From Tomocerus qinae (taxonomy: Eukaryota > Arthropoda > Collembola > Entomobryomorpha > Tomoceridae): 64,000 nt of DNA. Below are positions 1-11,170 of the stretch, piece after piece; position 1 is the first letter of the stretch; each line of letters starts with the position of its first letter. Under the pieces are notes generated by a model. That model saw only the letters and a program-made list of their open reading frames with translations. It searched no databases and had not been told where the DNA came from. Location of the stretch: contig CM034546.1 of NCBI GenBank assembly GCA_020055645.1, positions 91,884,001 to 91,948,000 on the forward strand, given 5' to 3'. Made by a program: the position numbers and the translations under genes.

Positions 1-1392
1 ATTTGGTGTTTAATGATTTCATTAAGCAAGATCTGTCTTAAAGTCGTCGTTCCTTATTCTTGTTAACGTTTTCTGAGAGGAGTTGATGATTACAAAACTA
101 CAAGACATAATTTATCCGCACTAACCGATAAAATTCAAAGTTTCCCATTCCACTATATAATTATCACAAAGCTTAACCATTATACTATTATGCATAATAC
201 TTGGGTTACATACTCTAGTTCATGAATGCAAACCTAAACTACATTAAAAAGAGTAGGTAATGATCTAAGATAAAGTCCTGTTTTCATTTCTTCCTGTTTT
301 GGTTCGGTCGGTTGGGTGAGACGATAGTCTATGAATCACTCTGATGATCCCCATGTCAAATTAAACTAATAATTAATGGGCTCGTTTTCCTCCCAAAAAC
401 ACGTTTCCTCTATCCAGATGGTGTCATGTCATCACATTTTCCTATGTTGGGGCTCATTATGTTTCATTGGTTTATTGGTCGAGTCTTTACGTGATTAGCT
501 AATGCTTATAAAACTGGATAAGAAGTTTGCGTGGCCAGCGTGAAGACTTTATTTGCATAAATAAATGCTTAAACAAATTATTGGTATTGGCTTAGTTGAG
601 ATCAAAGATCTGTGAAGGGTTAAAGGCTATTTCATCATCCTCTTACATATTAAGCGATCAATATTGTAAAATCAATACACCTTGTTTGGTTTTCAAAATG
701 CCTACATCTGAGGATTGGAGAAAAGTCAACCAATATCAACTTGATTATGTTTATGTAACACCGTCAATACTGGTTATAAAGCTTATTTAGGTTTTTATGA
801 GAACAACAAACACATTTTATTACACATATACAGTTTCTGTTGGCTGATGTTAAGTTTGAAGGCATTATTTGTTAACAAGCTTGTAATAAATTCTTTCTAG
901 CTTAATTGTACGAAAATAGTTTATGAGTGTTGTAATAAATGCTACATTGTATTTTGCTAACAAGTACAGATAGATATGCTAATCCTAATCTCCAATATAA
1001 AAGAAGTTGTTCTTATACATAAGTACACGAAAATAGCTCAGATACTCACGCCTACAGAATTGGGTAGTTAGTAAATCTAGCAAAGATAGTGTTATACAAA
1101 GGAATGAACATCATAATGTGCTAACTATAGTGGACTTGAGTAAGTTAAAATTGTTACGAGACAAGTGAAAGTTTTCGTTTAATTTTTCTGGGCTTCGTAG
1201 GCAAGGCACGGCTTGGCATGGTGTCCTGTGATTTCATTTGTTCACCTGTCAATCAATTCTGAGCTTGGAGGATTTCTGTACAGCTCTCAGTGTGCAGTGC
1301 TCTCAAATATCCGGTGATGTCCATTTAAACCAAGGAATAGAGAATATCTAAATGTATGACTTGGGTAGGTACTATATGTTAAGAAGACAATT

Positions 1393-1671
1393 ATGAAACT
1401 TATGCACTTATTGATACTTGGCTATTTACATTCTCAACTGCCCCTTGCCCATCCTTATAGATGTCTACTTAACAAAAGATTGAAAAGCTGTCGAAACGAG
1501 AAGAAAGTGAGCTGTGAACAGAGAGGATTAAACACTAAATGTTTGGATGTAGAACACGATTTTAATAACTATTTCGTACAGGTAGATAGTCAATGCTTTC
1601 GACTCGTTTCCTTTCCATTGTGTCGAAATCTAAACACAATCGGGTGGGCAGGGAAGGTTCTAATTATATAA
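1393..1671 (+). CDS. Doubtful small secreted cysteine-containing protein, 92 aa
   Basis: I do not recognise this frame. It opens with ATG and encodes a moderately hydrophobic N-terminus (about residues 4-20, LILGYLHSQLPLA) that could act as a signal peptide, although two histidines interrupt it. The rest is rich in charged residues and holds six cysteines at about residues 24, 33, 41, 50, 68 and 77, an even number as in disulphide-bonded secreted peptides. Against it are the AT-rich context, no clear TATA box upstream and no AATAAA close downstream. A good splice-donor-like sequence (CAG/GTAGAT near 1579) could mean that only the first part is an exon. It may be a chance frame. Confidence 0.2.
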   Translation: MKLMHLLILGYLHSQLPLAHPYRCLLNKRLKSCRNEKKVSCEQRGLNTKCLDVEHDFNNYFVQVDSQCFRLVSFPLCRNLNTIGWAGKVLII

Positions 1672-4600
1672 TCCCATCTGCTGCTCAAGTATTGAGGTAG
1701 GTACTTTTATTGAATGCGGCATTGTGGTGCAATATGTACAGTTAACATCCCAGCAGTCAAAATAGTCATTAAATAATCTAGTGCTCTACAAGAATGTGTT
1801 GAGAGTGAATTCGCATGAACGCATTTAAATGTTATGTTAAATGAATCTGAAATCCGGAAATTAAAATCACTGGTCAAGGAAGAGCTGAAAGAAAGATGTC
1901 AAATTGACTTGAGAAGAGTTGCTTCCAAAATATAAACTAATAAGGAAGCAAGAAATAATGCTATTGTCCTCCATTTTAAAGCTTGGATTCAATGGAATTG
2001 CAAAAAATGCAATGAATTGCTAAAAGACTGGTATTCTAGGTACAATAGGTCTGACAGGAGAGATATTACAGGTGCAGTACTTGCAATACTGATTCTATGT
2101 AGTACATAATATTTTCTTTTTTCGCCCATTGCACTAGTGCATTGGCATTCAAAATTGTAATTGAAGTAGTTTAACAATTAAAAGGAAGGTAAGTCATTTA
2201 GGTAAGGAAGGTAGGGTTATAGCTATACTGGCACAAGCTGGGTTGCTCATTCCTATCTATGTTTAAATGCAAAATGAAATGAATTCGGTCCAATTGCTAC
2301 CGTCCAGTAGGTACAACTCCATTAAATATGCAGATATACTTGTAGCCTACCCCTTTGCTTGAGCATTTCCAACAATAAATGAATTCAGAGAAGGCTTGCT
2401 CTCAAGAAAATTGCATAGTTGGATATTACTGGGAGGAAGGAGAAGTTAAATGCAAGCTGCAATTACAAGAACTAAGTAATTACAGTCGGAGACAAAAGGA
2501 CAAAAGCTTTAGGTTGTAACTTACAATTTAGAATACGATAAAAACAGTTTCAATTTAGAATGGCTTTTTTGCCTTGGATGTAGTTAGTACGAGTGGCAAA
2601 AGCTGTGGACAACTACTGGTTAATAAAATACAAACAGAAGTAACAAAAATCTTCAGACTATTTTGTTTGCTCTTATTAACTCGAGCATTTTATGGGTCCG
2701 AGTCCTAATCTCCTACTACTGTATACTATTTGCAAATCTGTCATTGAGTTCTGTGAGAGGCAAACAAACAATTAATAGTAAAGTTATTGTGAATATAAAG
2801 TAAGACTTTACTTTTGTCAATCTGATTACATGCCCTGCGTTTTAGTTCAAGATCGACAATTCCACTTAATCTTATTTACTTGCCTGTTCAATATCTGTAA
2901 AGAGTGTTTACGAAATAAATAATTATGGCTGTCCGCCGGTGGTTGGCTTCATTTCTTTCCTTCTATGTCCAATTCAATCTACGGCTATAGAGCATTGTAC
3001 TTGAGAATTCAACTTTGCTTACAAGCAATAATAAACAACTTATTTGGGGCTAAGTTATGAATGCATGCTAATACGTGCTACATTATAAAATGGAACAAGC
3101 AAGGGAAATCTAATGGAAAACGTCGTTGAATTCGAGTCGCTTGATTTGATTCATCTTTTGACTTGACTCAGTTGTGTTCTCATTTGCTTCTACAAACATT
3201 AAGAACTGTATGGTCATTCAAACTACTACTACTAATGCAAAGTAGGGCTCATTTTTCCGATTCAATTCAATTAAGTTAGCATACACTCTTCTCATCTCTG
3301 AGTAAGTAGTAAAGTATCATAGAGAACTAACATAACCAGCGCAATGGACTAATGGGTAACAAACGGCTCAATTTTTACTTACTAATCTGTACGTGCACCT
3401 ACAGATCCATCACTTTGTGTGTAAGCAAACAGACACAAACAAACATTGCTTACAGGCACTCGAGAACATAGAAAAACATTTAGCATTAGTATGCGATACA
3501 GATACAAATAAGGCAATGTTGGTCTGTTTGTAATGAGAAAGAAATACAGATTAATATTACACTACTAGCATACAGCAACCTGAACAGCAATGTGCCTACT
3601 TCACTTTGAAGTGGCTACTAAGAGCAGATTAGGATGTTTGCAGACATATTATATACTTACATATGCATCTGTATCTTCTGATTGTCTCTGTTCTACTGTA
3701 TTACTTTGGTGCATTACTCACTCCTTTATTACCTTTAGGGGGATCTGTCCATGCGTGCATTGAAAATCAATATAAATTTCAATTTACTCTGACCACCTAT
3801 CAGCTTCTGGTTTGTTCTCTGACGGTGACAAGACAGCGAAAGCAATGACAAAGAACTAATGACTTAAAGTGCATTGACAAACAGTCCATTCATTTCCCAT
3901 GCGTATTGTAGTTGTGTAGTTATTGTTGGCATTTGCCTAGTTTCAGTTTTCTTTTTGGTTTGTGGACAAGACTAATGTCCCTCCATGTACGAGATAAAAG
4001 CGAAGGTACGTAAATAGAAAGATAAGACATAATTAACGAAGCACTTACCTACCTCAGCTACTCTGTAATTCGTGTAGCCTGAAACCTATAGCCATGAGCA
4101 AATGATAAGTTATAAACTTCTGTAACTTCTTTTTGCAATATTATCTTGTAAGGATATTTATTACATTAATGTGCGTCTTACACGCAAGCATTACTTTAAA
4201 AGCACATGTTACTTTCAAATGTTGGTTATTGGTAAAGTTAACTCAAGACACAAATCAAAATCAGAGCTTTTAATGTTCGCGTCTGACCATCACTCCAATA
4301 ATTGACCGAGATTTCTCGTTTACTTTTTTGATCCTGTAATCAATTTCAGAGAATAATCAAGCAATTAACTGGTATGCACATACAACTTTGAAAAGTATGT
4401 GAAGTCAGACCTCCCTTAACAATTATCATCATTTTATTAGTGTTTTATGGCTACATAACAGCTTACATGGAGAAGGCAAGCACTGGGAGCATCAGGCTTT
4501 GTTTGATTATGTCCGCCTGAAGATTTGTCAGTTCCTATATAGTAGACGGTGAACATGAATTGGTATCTCTCCTGCATATCAAACGCTTGTTTCAGGCTAA

Positions 4601-6777
4601 TTAATAATTCGTTTAGGCTGTTCTTCGTATCAGTAAGGATAGGTTCTGATAGAGTAGTCCGCGGGTGTACTTTACGTGGTGTGGGTGCCGCTTAGAGTTG
4701 CAAGCTTGATGATCATGTCTGTCAGTTCTGAAAGCGATGAATGAATTTACTTGCATTTTTTGCCTATTTGGGCAGCATAATGCTTTAGAAATTTGTTAAA
4801 ATTCTAAGAAACAACGGTAGGCTGTTGTAGGGAATGAATTATATCCTGATATAATTACATGGCTACTTAAGTGCATGTAACCTATAGCATTGTATTAACA
4901 TTGTTCAAAAGAGCTAGCATGCAAGTCAATGGGATACAATGAACATAATATGTACTTTTTAACACAAGAAGTGTTCGGAATAAGTATTAAACCGGAATTG
5001 ATTGCTTCGGTTGTTTTTGTATTAAGTATCTGTAAGGATTTTATTGCTTACTGCAGCGTTGGTTTGGAATGTAAGGATTTCGCCTTAAACTAGTCGTTAT
5101 TAGGGAGTCTCGTTGAATTCATGTATGGACAAACGTATAATCGCGCAAGATAAAGCCTCCAATTCGAACAAATGCCATGCTTTGTTGCATAGCTGCTTTG
5201 CATTTGAAACGGGTTGTTTTACGATTGTTAAGGCCATATTCTCTATACAGGGACACTTGAGCTACACCTAGGCTCGGAGTCAAAATCCTTGGTTTACCAT
5301 TTGCTAAAGATAGACCCACGTCATGTGTAGGAAGACACAAATTTACTTATCAATATGCTGAACAATAGATTTGGAATATTTGTGGTCATTTCTTTTCTTT
5401 TCATGCTTGGAATAAACTAAACATTATATACGCCTATTGGTGTGCAAGATTTGCTAGATAGAGAATATATTTTGTCTTTGGTGCATAACGGGCAGGCAGA
5501 TAAAGTAAACTATCATTGTTCCGTGTCAAATTAAGTTATGCAGCATGTGCTGGCCTGAGGTGGATGGGTTAGCTTCATAAGCTACGCTAACGGATAGGCA
5601 ACCCGAAAGTTATACGGAATGTAGCTCTTATGTATTATATTATGTTCTAAGAATTTACGATTAGTGAGGATATCTGAGAATTAATGTTGAAATATTTGAA
5701 ACAGGTTTATCTCTACAAGACACAGCGTTGATGATTCAAGTAAGACTTGACTGCTCAGACAGTTGAATATACGAATAATCATGGGATTATCCGCAATATA
5801 ATATCGGTTTCTTTTATTCACTCTAGGAATAAATATCTGTCTTTGCGTTGCATTTTGTTAGCTGTCTCTCTCAATTTGGATTTTTTAGCATAAATACAAA
5901 ACAAAAGCTTGTCTGATGTTCTATATATAACGAACAATTCATGTTCAATTAGTCTCTAAAAGAAAATTCTCAGGGATTAGTTTAGAAAAGCATCGATGGT
6001 GTTTTGTGCTTATATTTAAGGTGCATATCTGATATTCTAAATCGAATAACAGTGATTATTTTAATCAGAACGTGTTCAGTTATCATTTAAGCACGCACAG
6101 TTCAATATGCACAAGTTTCCAATTTGTTAGCAATTTCACATGTATTAGTGAATAAGTCGTGGCTATGACTAAAGCATGTCTAATGCGTAGTATCTGAGCA
6201 AATATCTGAAATGTCTAATAAATGGCGAAGGTCATGGTAGATATAAACATGTCGTGCTATTTCACGATTTGTTGGAGTCCAAGTCATTTCATATTCCATT
6301 TTGTCACGGGGAAACAAGTGTTAGGAGAAGTTCATAAAAATGCGTAGAACGTTCTATAACCTAACTGCATAGGAAGATAAATCTGTGCAAATTGTTGTTA
6401 CCTAGCTGTAAACATAACAGATACATAGTATATATGCAAATGAAACATTGTACACACACAATTGATGTTGATGCCTACCACAGTCGCACATACGGAAAAG
6501 ACAATTTTAATATTTTTGTTAGAGGTGCTGCTAACAAGAATAATAATTAATAGATAGGCTATAATATACATTTATGAGCATGTCCTTAGCTAAATCACAA
6601 TTAAGCTCGCCACTATAAACGCAGATTATATTTGTTCACGCCAAACAAAGTTGTATGTAGGCATTTTCAGGTTACCTGAATACAGAAGCAGGTATTGGCA
6701 AGTAAAACATAAAAATATTTGTGGTAATAAGTTTGTCGAGACATTTACGAAGACAGATAGCATAACTTAAGGTGTGC

Positions 6778-6791
6778 ATCATCATCATCAT
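6778..6791. repeat. (ATC)n microsatellite, short
   Basis: About four and a half perfect copies of the trinucleotide ATC, followed by TGCAAT. It is a minor simple repeat with no evident function. Confidence 0.8.
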
Positions 6792-9174
6792 GCAATTGTC
6801 TTTTGTAGATACACAGTTAGGCGAGTTAGGTTTCGTTTTATGTGTGACATGAATTTTTAGTAGTTTCGTTCTGTAATAAAATCTTTAGAAGGAGATATCT
6901 CATAAGGAAGCTGAACTAGCCATGTCTGAACTGAGAAGGTGTAGCAAAAGAGCTGAGCAAGTGAAGTGGCTATCTTGAATTTCTAAAGCATCAATAAATA
7001 ATCGTGTGTGTAAATGTAGAATCGGGACGAGTCAGAAAGAAAGTTATCACATCATTAGAATACTTATATTATTATACGATAAGTAGTAATAGGTAGTCTT
7101 CTGATTAGGTGATTGAATGTGAATAACTGGCTTTTATATGCGGTATTGGCATCTAATCCATAGCTGCAAAGTAATGTTGTCTATTGAGAATAAATCAAGA
7201 GGAATGGATTGCATTAATCAAATGAAAAGTGAAGGAAAGCGATGAATAAACGAGTCAAGTTTTAGATCTTCATTTGATTTCGTTCCTTCGCTCGGTCCGA
7301 GCAAAACTGGACTAATGTGGTGTGAGGCTTTGTTTTGTTGTAATTTCAATAGGAAGGTGGATCTTGATAAAGCCGGAATGTAATTAAGCTATAGAGAAAA
7401 TTGGCATGCAAGTTACAAGTTAGCTAATCATCCATCCCACTCGCTAGAAATGTACCTACTTAATTCATGCGTTTATTCTTTTGCTGATACATATATGTAC
7501 GGAGCTGAGTGATGTGAGCGTACACGCCTTATTAGTTTCCAAGCCAAATCAAAATAAAAGCTCTGCCGATTTACTACACTGCCCAGCACGTGTACCGAGC
7601 AATAGCTGATATTGTAGTAAGGAAGCAAGTTCCAACTTCACATTACAGGTGCACAGCGCAGGTAAATCGTAGTCGAGTCATGGATATTGTTACTCACTGT
7701 GCAAATCAGTGCATTAATAAATAGAACAAAGAAATTGACACGGTTGGACTTGGAGGGAGGGATGTAGCGTTAGTCAGATTCAGATCTGATCAACTCACTC
7801 ACACAACAGTTCAGTGCCATGCCAAATGCAAGCTGTGCTATTATATTATGACAAGTGTATTCAGATTAGTGGGAATTGTTGATTAGACAGCCCTATTTGG
7901 TCAGAATTGTTTTGATTTGATTATTTGGATGACATTCGCCTTTCCTATTATTCAGTTTTGCTTTCATTTACTCTTCTCATAATAACAATAACAGAGCAAT
8001 GGGAAAAGTACGTTGATGTTCCCCTGCTAAGACCAAGATCTCTCACTTACGTTATGTTACATTTCTTTTTGCTCTACAAATTACTTCTTGTATTTATTTT
8101 AGACTGGCTATGCACAACAGTTACTATTAGTTTATTAATACCGTAGCAATTCCTCTTATGGCTTTGTTTTCATTGACAATTTTCTATGCTGAATTATTTA
8201 TGGACTAGCAATCTGAGCCCTGCTGAGAATTGATGACCAATTTGGTATTAATTCCTGGTACTCAACTACCACTGCTTAAATGCATTCAAATACAAAACAA
8301 AATTCTTTCCAAATCTAGAAGGTGAAATTCTTTCAACTACCTTCCATTCCATGCTGATTGAGAGATTGAGACTGTCACTTTTGTCTATATATAGTACTTT
8401 AAACCAATATCAGTGATCATATCAGATGTAGGTCTCTTAAGACTTATCTCAGAATCTCTTTAATTATTATCGCCTCACACCTGACCATTAGTAAAAGCAT
8501 CATTAATTTCTTCAAACTTTTATGTATGTTGATTTATTGAGTGCTTTAATACAGAAAATATAATAATACTTTTGATCGTAAGGATAGATCAAAAGTCAAC
8601 TGAAGGCTGCGTACTTTTAAAAGGATAAATACAGGATAAAATTAATTATATAACACATTCCAACCTTATTTCATACAAATATATGACAATTTTTCTTGTA
8701 TCGACAATATGCAGAAAAATCTGTGAATAAGTTTAACCTGTTTGTAGCACAAAATCCTTTTTAGTTACTATTTGTGTGTATTGTTGAGTGCATGTTATCT
8801 AAAAAAAGAACTTTAGAACATTCCAGCGGAATGTATCATAAATATTAATACTCGTGAATGCTTTGTATCATTCATTTTTATGGCTGGAAATGACAAATCG
8901 TATAATGAAAAATGTACAAAATGTAATTAACCAGGCATGTAGTTGGCGCCCGTCGTCACCTCTTATTGCGATTTGAGCTTTTTTGCGTAATATATGGTCC
9001 AATGTTCACTTTATCTGTATCAGATATCATTTTCCATAATAAAAACAGGATTCTTTTTATCCAGTCTGCTAAACTCATAACAAGCAATTACAATAATATT
9101 ATTGACACCTCATCCAAATGTCCTTTTGTGAGTCAGCAAATGTTTTGCACTGCGTGGTTGGTCGGGAGTTATGT

Positions 9175-9179
9175 ATAGT
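9175..9179. repeat. Target-site duplication, left copy (ATAGT)
   Basis: The five bases ATAGT directly precede the left LTR and recur directly after the right LTR at 16474-16478. A 5-bp duplication is usual for Ty1/copia integrases. It fixes both outer borders of the element and shows that both ends came from one integration event. Confidence 0.92.
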
Positions 9180-9579
9180 TATTAGAAGAATGCACAGTGA
9201 CATAAATAGTTTGTGCATGATGTCTTATTATTATTATTATGAAACCTTTAGCTCGGTATTGTCGAGGTTAAAGGACATTGTATCATACATTCTTATAATA
9301 CTAGTACTCCTTATAAATATCATAAAAGTTTTATTGCTGTGTTTACTAAATTCTGTTCTAGTTTCTATTTGTCAATGTACATACCTTACCCACTTTTCAT
9401 GTTACACTCAACCTTCAATATTTGTATAAATACTGCTGCTCTATGCTTGAATAAATCACTTGTTAACTTTAACCAGTCAACTTCTCTTCTCTTCACTGTT
9501 GGTACTAAAACCATCAGATTGCATACTCACTCATATGGACCAGGCGAACTAGCCCTTCGAAGAGGCAATTCATGCTTCA
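9180..9579 (+). repeat. Left (5') LTR, 400 bp
   Basis: It begins TATTAGAAG and ends CATGCTTCA. Read side by side with the right LTR it shows no difference that I could find over 400 bp. It contains a TTA microsatellite (about 9225-9240), a TATA box at 9425-9431 and an AATAAA at 9450-9455. The end is the usual CA, but the start is TA, not the canonical TG. The hydrophobic frame that runs through both LTRs is probably non-coding. Confidence 0.95.
9425..9431 (+). promoter_or_regulatory. TATA box of the 5' LTR promoter
   Basis: TATAAAT lies about 245 bp into the left LTR, with about 150 bp of LTR downstream. This is a reasonable position for the U3/R boundary, with transcription starting roughly 25-30 bp further on. 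The same motif is present in the right LTR at 16319-16325. The assignment rests on sequence and position only. Confidence 0.6.
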
Positions 9580-9594
9580 CGTTATACCAGCACA
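9580..9594 (+). other. Candidate primer-binding site (anticodon-loop, half-tRNA type)
   Basis: No TGG complementary to a tRNA 3'-CCA end follows the LTR. The bases directly after it, CGTTATACCAGCAC, resemble the reverse complement of the anticodon arm of animal initiator tRNA-Met (GTTAT then CCAGCAC), with about three bases missing between the two blocks. Drosophila copia is known to prime with a 5' half-fragment of initiator tRNA-Met that pairs with exactly this part of the molecule. The gap makes this tentative, and another tRNA, such as one with a related anticodon arm, may fit better. Confidence 0.35.
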
Positions 9595-10003
9595 AGTTCT
9601 ACCAAGCTAAGGAACCTGGCCGACTACAATTTTTTATGAGGAGCTTTTCTTTCATGTTTTAATTTTTTGTCCATTCAAATTTAGAATTTTGATACTGCGC
9701 TGTCTGGATTAAATTTTTCACCTTAGTGAAAAATTCTGCAATCACCAAGTAGGACTGGAGATACGGAGGATACTCATCAATAGCTGCTGTGGGCCGCCAG
9801 AATTTGATCGGAGGAGTCCCCCTGAATAAACTCGTCACTAGCCGCACCTGTCTGAAGGAAGTAGAAGTTGCCTTGCAGACCTGACTGGAGTTTTTGGAAA
9901 TCGTCACAGTTGTATCCTTAGAGCCTGTGGAACGGATTTCATTGGACTTATATCTCGTCTACTTTTTGCCGAATATTTTTGATTGCAGCAGGACCATTCC
10001 ATT
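9580..10003 (+). other. 5' untranslated leader of the retrotransposon
   Basis: This stretch of 424 bp lies between the 5' LTR and the first ATG of gag. Beyond the candidate primer site, no conserved protein frame is visible. The packaging signal of the element would be expected here but cannot be recognised by eye. Confidence 0.7.
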
Positions 10004-11170
10004 ATGTCGAAAGGAATTAAAATTGATTGCGGGAATATCGACAAACTCACCGGGACGAGTGATTTTCCGCTATGGAAAATCAATGTGAAGAACGTCTTCA
10101 CCGCCGCCGGCATTTACAAGGTAGTAAATGGAATGGAACCCAGACACACCACTGATGCAGATAAACAGGACGAATGGGACAAAAAGGACAGCGCGGGAAT
10201 GGCTGTCATACTACAAACCGTGGACAAGAGCGTCGTATGCCACATCTATTCGGCACTGACAAGTAATGTCATGTGGACTATTCTGGAACAGACCTTTGGA
10301 CGATCCACCGTCTGGTCACAGGAAGTACTGATCCAGAAATTTTATTCGATGCGTCTTGGAAATAAGAGCGCCGTGGAAATGATCAACGAATTACAGACCA
10401 TCTCAGGTCAATTGATAACCCTTGGATACACAGCAATTGACGAGCGAGCAGTGATCTCGCGGGCCACTTTCGAGCTACAAGGACCTAGTTACGATTCATT
10501 CGTAGCTACTTGGGATTGCTTACCATCTGCTCAGAAGAATTTGGGGAATATGATACAAATGCTCAACAAACATGAAGATAGACAGACAACTTGGCGCCAG
10601 AAGGAGGAGTCCACGTCCTCTGATCGAGCATTTTGGCAGAGAAGAGATGACCACCCCAACACGCCCCGACCAGGACAACAGAGATGGAATGATGTGGAAC
10701 CAAGGTCCAACCCTAATTGGAAGCCGTCTAATGGAAGACAACAGAAGAAGGGTAACAGGTCAGGCAGTTGCTTTGACTGTGGTGAAGAAGGACATCATAG
10801 AGGAAGTCCGGACTGTAAAAATCCCAAACCGAGGGATGACGACCGCCAACCGAATAATAATCATCAAAGGAACAACAATCAGAGGTCCAACAACCGTCCT
10901 CGGAATAATGGCAACCGTCAGAAGAACCGGAGCAACCACAGCAACCAGAAGAAGAATGACAAGCAGCCTGAAAATAAGCCAAGGAGTGCACCGTTGGAGG
11001 ACGAGGATGCAGCCTTTGGAGTCATCTTGAAAGCTTCCCAGGATGACTACTCGTCGTTTCGAGTCGCCACAAACGACGATTGGTACTGTGACAGTGGAAC
11101 GAATGTCCACCTTTGCGGCGACAAGAGTTGGTTTTCTTCATATACGGATTACAACCCCCGAGAAGTGTGA
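10004..11170 (+). CDS. gag: Gag (capsid, zinc-knuckle nucleocapsid) running into the N-terminal part of protease
   Basis: Capsid/nucleocapsid precursor of a Ty1/copia element, 388 codons from the first ATG (MSKGIKID...). Upstream codons in this frame hold no ATG. The N-terminal two thirds have the copia Gag (UBN2-type) pattern, including a DFPLWK motif near the start and an MRL/EMI helix region. A CCHC zinc knuckle lies at 10769-10816 as CX2CX4HX6C, two residues longer than usual, followed by a long Asn/Arg/Gln/Lys-rich basic tail suited to RNA binding. The frame then enters the aspartic protease, with the catalytic DSG at 11090-11098. It stops about 25 residues later at TGA 11168-11170, so the protease is only completed in the -1 frame. 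Confidence 0.93.
   Translation: MSKGIKIDCGNIDKLTGTSDFPLWKINVKNVFTAAGIYKVVNGMEPRHTTDADKQDEWDKKDSAGMAVILQTVDKSVVCHIYSALTSNVMWTILEQTFGRSTVWSQEVLIQKFYSMRLGNKSAVEMINELQTISGQLITLGYTAIDERAVISRATFELQGPSYDSFVATWDCLPSAQKNLGNMIQMLNKHEDRQTTWRQKEESTSSDRAFWQRRDDHPNTPRPGQQRWNDVEPRSNPNWKPSNGRQQKKGNRSGSCFDCGEEGHHRGSPDCKNPKPRDDDRQPNNNHQRNNNQRSNNRPRNNGNRQKNRSNHSNQKKNDKQPENKPRSAPLEDEDAAFGVILKASQDDYSSFRVATNDDWYCDSGTNVHLCGDKSWFSSYTDYNPREV

Larger units (their letters stand above)
1..9174. other. Non-coding AT-rich flank upstream of the retrotransposon
   Basis: No frame in this stretch looks like a conserved protein, and no RNA gene or long repeat was recognised. Short low-complexity runs occur, including many TACCTAC/GTAGGTA-like heptamers. 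The longest ATG frames are under 100 codons and of random composition, except the cysteine-containing frame at 1393-1671 listed separately. Intergenic or intronic DNA is the simplest reading. Confidence 0.7.

Noticed and set aside
8966..9178. 70-codon frame that ends at the retrotransposon border
   Set aside because: Random composition; its proximity to the insertion is coincidental and no gene is visibly interrupted by the element.
9118..9429. Hydrophobic open frame crossing the left LTR, repeated at 16084-16323 in the right LTR
   Set aside because: It is identical in both copies only because the LTRs are identical. It is rich in Leu/Ile/Tyr from AT-rich sequence and a TTA repeat, with no family resemblance.
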